Assembly (NCBI GenBank): GCA_016931625.1 | Contig: JAFGEK010000175.1 | Span: 1 to 48,227, forward strand | DNA from: Deltaproteobacteria bacterium | GTDB lineage: Bacteria; Myxococcota; XYA12-FULL-58-9; JAFGEK01 | Direction of reading: 5' to 3' | Length of the DNA: 48,227 nucleotides | Part shown: piece after piece, positions 45,101-48,227 of the stretch | How positions within the stretch are numbered: position 1 is the first letter of the stretch | Layout: each line of letters opens with the position of its first letter | Translations under genes and position numbers: made by a program | Notes under the pieces: generated by a model | Databases searched by the model: none | Told to the model about the DNA's origin: nothing | Seen by the model: the letters and a program-made list of their open reading frames with translations, nothing else

Positions 45101-46035
45101 TTCCATATGATCGTGATCTCAGTATTGGTGCCTTGCGCCAAGCTTTACCATATATTCGTATGTATCGCGGTCGCACTTTTGTGATCAAAGCTGGCGGCGC
45201 CATGTGTGCTGATAATGCAGCACAAAGAGAGTTGGCCCAACAAATTGGGGTATTATGTGAATTAGGTATACGCGTGGTATTTGTGCATGGCGGTGGCCCA
45301 CAAACAACTACCCTTTCAGAAAAACTTGGCGAAAAAGCGATATTTGTTGATGGTCGTCGTGTTACCAGCCCGCAAGCGCTTGAAATTGCAATCATGACTT
45401 TAAATGGTTCGGTAAACACCGCGATTGTGTCTGCATGTCGCGCCGCCCATGTCCCCGCAATTGGGGTGTCAGGAATTGACGCTGGCCTGATTCGCGCAAT
45501 ACGCAGACCCCCGCAAGAACGCATAGTAGATGGCCAACCGACTACGGTTGATTATGGTCTTGTTGGTGATATCGTTTCAGTAGACGCCAGTGTAATTAAT
45601 CGTTTATTAGACGCCCAGTTGGTACCCATCGTTAGCCCGCTATCTGCTGATAACGATGGGTTAGTGCTTAATATTAACGCTGACACAGTAGCCTCTACCT
45701 TAGCATGCGCACTCAATGCTGAAAAACTTATTTTCTTAACTGATACCGCTGGGTTACTAGAAGATAAAAATGACCCGGCATCTTTAATAAGCTATACTGA
45801 TATCAACGGCATCGGTCGCTACGAAAGTCGCGGCGTTATTGCCGGCGGCATGTTACCTAAAGTAAAGGCTGCTAAAGAAGCATTGCAAGGCGGTGTGCAA
45901 CGCGTTCATATGGTAGGTTATAAAGGCCGCTCTTCACTATTGGTAGAATTTTTCACTAACGAAGGGGCTGGCACGCTAATCGTAAAAGATACCGCTGAAC
46001 TTCCTTCTACTGAAAATATTACAACCAACCCTTAA
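45094..46035 (+). CDS. argB: N-acylglutamate kinase
   Basis: 313 residues. FVIKAGGAMCADN (the VIK-x-GG nucleotide motif), VFVHGGGPQT, LNINADTVASTLA and GGMLPKVKAA fit NAG kinase. It phosphorylates the acylglutamate. Its ATG lies within the argF' stop region, so it is translationally coupled. The motif reads AGGAM where most have YGG or GG[NS]AM, a small departure. It may use a different acyl group, as for the rest of the operon. Confidence 0.93.
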   Translation: MVVPYDRDLSIGALRQALPYIRMYRGRTFVIKAGGAMCADNAAQRELAQQIGVLCELGIRVVFVHGGGPQTTTLSEKLGEKAIFVDGRRVTSPQALEIAIMTLNGSVNTAIVSACRAAHVPAIGVSGIDAGLIRAIRRPPQERIVDGQPTTVDYGLVGDIVSVDASVINRLLDAQLVPIVSPLSADNDGLVLNINADTVASTLACALNAEKLIFLTDTAGLLEDKNDPASLISYTDINGIGRYESRGVIAGGMLPKVKAAKEALQGGVQRVHMVGYKGRSSLLVEFFTNEGAGTLIVKDTAELPSTENITTNP

Positions 46036-46059
46036 GGATTTAAAAAAGGCCAATGAATT

Positions 46060-47247
46060 ATGAGTCGATTATGGGATCGTGGCGAACCTCTTGATAGTTT
46101 AGTATTACGATATACCGCAGGTGAAGATCATCTTTTAGATGAACGCCTGGTCGCTTATGATTGTGATGCTTCAAGTGCGCATGCTGCTATGTTGCATGCA
46201 TCTGGTTTTCTCTCAAGTGCAGACCTCGCTGCTCTGCAAAAAGCTTTAGCTTCATTAAAAGACTCACATGCTAAAGGTGATTGGCAAGTAACTTTAGAAG
46301 ACGAAGATTGTCATACGGCCATTGAAAATCGCTTAGTTGGCATCGTTGGTGAGCCTGGTCGAGCAATTCACTTAGGACGTTCACGCAACGACCAAGTACT
46401 GGCAGCGCTGCGTTTATATTTAAAAGATGCACTCAAGCAACTGGCAGATCTTGCTAATGAATTTGCCGATGAACTTCAAGGCATAGCTAAACGTGATGGT
46501 GAATTGGCATTGCCTGGCTATACTCATATGCAACGAGCAATGCCAACTACAGTAGCGCTATGGGCTCAAGGTTTTGCGGCTGAAATTCGCGATGATGCCA
46601 TTGGCCTTAAGACCGCCCGTCGTCGTGCTGATAAAAATCCTTTGGGTTCGGCTGCGGGTTATGGTATACCAGTGCTCACGCTTAGCCGCGAGCATACCAC
46701 TAAAGCATTAGATTTCAGTGAAACCCATACCCCGGTTACGGCAGTGCAATTATCACGTGGTAAAGCAGAAGCTACTGCGCTATTTGAGGTTGCCTTGTTG
46801 GCTCAAGATTTGGGACGACTGGCTAGCGATTTATGTCTTTATGCTACTAGTGAGTTTGGTTTTGTTAAGCTTGATAGCAGCATTACTACAGGCTCATCAA
46901 TGCTACCACAAAAGCGCAATCCCGACTTATTTGAACTAGTACGTGGCCGCACTAGTGAAGCAAGCGCTGCTATAATTGAAGTACTTGGCATCACCGCTAA
47001 GATGCCCTCTGGTTATCATCGCGATATGCAACTAATTAAAAAGCCGCTATTTCGAGGGCTTGATGCCGTCTATGATAGCACCCGTCTGATGCAGCATGCA
47101 CTTAAGCATGTGAGTTTTGATAGTGATCGTATGCAAGCCGCCCTTGAACCAGCAATTTATACTGCAGCCAAAGCCTATGAATTAGTACGTGACCAAAAAA
47201 TTCCGTTTCGTGAGGCCTATCAACGAGTACGTGGTACTAAAAAATAG
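46060..47247 (+). CDS. argH: Argininosuccinate lyase, short form
   Basis: 395 residues. GRSRNDQVLAALRLYL, PGYTHMQRAMPTTV and SSMLPQKRNPDLFEL (signature loop with the catalytic Ser) are present. It splits argininosuccinate to arginine and fumarate. The E. coli enzyme has about 457 residues; this one ends at PFREAYQRVRGTKK, so roughly the last 60 residues of the usual C-terminal subdomain are absent. The catalytic signature lies well before that. AAGG is 11 nt before the ATG. It is the last gene of the operon; a weak AT-rich hairpin follows at about 47254. Confidence 0.93.
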   Translation: MSRLWDRGEPLDSLVLRYTAGEDHLLDERLVAYDCDASSAHAAMLHASGFLSSADLAALQKALASLKDSHAKGDWQVTLEDEDCHTAIENRLVGIVGEPGRAIHLGRSRNDQVLAALRLYLKDALKQLADLANEFADELQGIAKRDGELALPGYTHMQRAMPTTVALWAQGFAAEIRDDAIGLKTARRRADKNPLGSAAGYGIPVLTLSREHTTKALDFSETHTPVTAVQLSRGKAEATALFEVALLAQDLGRLASDLCLYATSEFGFVKLDSSITTGSSMLPQKRNPDLFELVRGRTSEASAAIIEVLGITAKMPSGYHRDMQLIKKPLFRGLDAVYDSTRLMQHALKHVSFDSDRMQAALEPAIYTAAKAYELVRDQKIPFREAYQRVRGTKK

Positions 47248-47325
47248 ATAATTTATATCTGATATAATATATTTAACTTTTTCCGAACCGTATTTTTTTG
47301 GCATTATTAACAGCACTTGCTACTA

Positions 47326-48063
47326 TTAAGTATTTTTAATTTCATGTTCCACTTGGCGACGGATTTCTTCAAAATTTCTGCCTTCAGCTTTTTTTTGCGC
47401 TGCTGCATATTCAGCATTCCTTGTGCTAGCAGTGAATCGGTCTTGGTTTTTATTTGCCAACTCATCAATAGCATTTTGGTTGGCTTTATTAGCACTAGCG
47501 ACTTCTGCGGATGCTGCCGCAGTAGACTGATCTTTATTAGTTGCAGAAGATAATATGCTGCTAGAGACGCTATTCTCATTAGATGCATAAGAATTCTTAT
47601 CTGTATATGCTCTGTTTACTGCAAGAATTACATCTGATTTTGGATCAACAAAAGCTAAGAAATTATACCATTTGCTGTTCTTACCCTCAGAGATTACCGA
47701 ATTCTCTGCCTGCGCAATTAAATCTTTTTCACTAACCGTTATTGTTGATTTGCCTTGTGGGTCAATATTCTCTGAGTGTTCTACTTGCTCATTGCCTATA
47801 ATTAGCTCAGCCAGCATCTTAGCTATTAACTCACTCCTGTTGTTTTGCGCAGTTGGGTTGCCGATTAATTGCGGTCTAGCAGAGCATGGTTGTAATTGAA
47901 TAACTATCAGACCATCACCAGTACGAATAATATTATCATTTTCACTGATTGTCTTAACCATCAACTTTGATACACCACTTAATATATTAGCCATTGCTTC
48001 GTTAAAGTCGATATTATTCCTTACTGTTGGAGGGTAACTTAACACTGGTCCACTAGCCACCAT
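47326..48063 (-). CDS. Unrecognised 245-aa protein with charged C-terminus
   Basis: 245 residues from ATG 48063. The first ~95 residues look globular (NEAMANILSGVSKLMVKTIS); the last ~85 are low-complexity, with many Ala, Ser, Asn and Lys, then a helical tail. There is no signal peptide. I do not recognise it. In the same frame the reading stays open upstream from 48063 for a further ~53 codons to a TAG near 48220, reading like protein (ILSRKAIFDLAPVGDSDL), but without an ATG, GTG or TTG. So either it begins at 48063, or the true start lies past the window edge with a frameshift. No good ribosome-binding site precedes 48063. Confidence 0.5.
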   Translation of the reverse strand: MVASGPVLSYPPTVRNNIDFNEAMANILSGVSKLMVKTISENDNIIRTGDGLIVIQLQPCSARPQLIGNPTAQNNRSELIAKMLAELIIGNEQVEHSENIDPQGKSTITVSEKDLIAQAENSVISEGKNSKWYNFLAFVDPKSDVILAVNRAYTDKNSYASNENSVSSSILSSATNKDQSTAAASAEVASANKANQNAIDELANKNQDRFTASTRNAEYAAAQKKAEGRNFEEIRRQVEHEIKNT

Positions 48064-48227
48064 ATATATTTTTCTGGCTTCTGAATTTTTTAAACCAGAA
48101 GGATCAGAGTTTTGTCTACCAACCCTTAAATCACTATCACCAACGGGTGCAAGATCAAAAATTGCTTTTCTTGAGAGAATGATAGAGACGATTTCGAATA
48201 AGCTCTCACTTAAAATTCCCTATTCCC

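Noticed and set aside
47248-47300. Strong terminator after argH
   Set aside because: Only a weak 7-bp A/T stem (TTATATC/GATATAA) with a distant T-run; not enough to call.

Overview
This AT-rich window is a piece of a Gram-negative chromosome. It carries several lipoproteins with lipoboxes, MoxR/DUF58 genes, a methyl-accepting chemotaxis protein, a fused FadJ, one-piece GcvP, two alkaline-phosphatase-superfamily proteins ending in an LGYI/WGYI-type tail, and several large unrecognised proteins. That mix suggests a deltaproteobacterial-type lineage (Myxococcota, Bdellovibrionota or relatives). This is an inference from gene content only; there is no rRNA or other marker that fixes the taxon.

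Layout. 1-2.7 kb is a degenerate accessory stretch: a hairpin repeat, an unknown protein, a small membrane protein, a DUF3800 protein and the C-terminal remnant of a phage-type integrase at the 3' end of a tRNA-Lys gene. 2.9-8.0 kb holds an LPP20-like lipoprotein and a MoxR ATPase - DUF58 - sensor histidine kinase run. 8.2-9.0 kb is a UPF0175/DUF3368 toxin-antitoxin pair behind palindromes. 9.0-15.6 kb contains two divergent unknown operons: a TPR protein with a CAP-domain lipoprotein, and a small helical protein with an 894-residue protein carrying decapeptide repeats. 15.6-18.1 kb is an accessory insert (MNT/HEPN pair, Rpn-type nuclease) bordered by a broken duplicate of the end of fadJ. 18.1-21.6 kb is the fadI-fadJ beta-oxidation operon. 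21.7-28.2 kb holds a sulfatase-like enzyme, a phosphodiesterase-like enzyme, TerC and NadE. 28.2-34 kb is a one-carbon block (YdcH-like, gcvP, gcvH, gcvT, folD), followed by an MCP and a GH10 xylanase lipoprotein.

39.1-47.2 kb is a tight arginine operon: argR-argG-(P-loop protein)-argC-argD-argF'-argB-argH. Its transcarbamylase is of the N-acyl-ornithine type, not OTCase. At the residue known to separate N-acetyl- from N-succinyl-ornithine enzymes it has Val90, a substitution reported to give succinylornithine activity in the Xanthomonas enzyme. The operon has no argA, argJ or argE. It does contain an unrecognised SIMIBI-type P-loop protein between argG and argC. Together these make the best candidate here for undescribed biology: a variant acylated arginine route with an unassigned component.

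Intergenic repeats form a second layer. A 180-bp element with 17-bp terminal inverted repeats, solo copies of its end lying against stop codons, and two copies of a ~100-bp AT-rich repeat that begins with a variant of the same end sequence are spread over the window.
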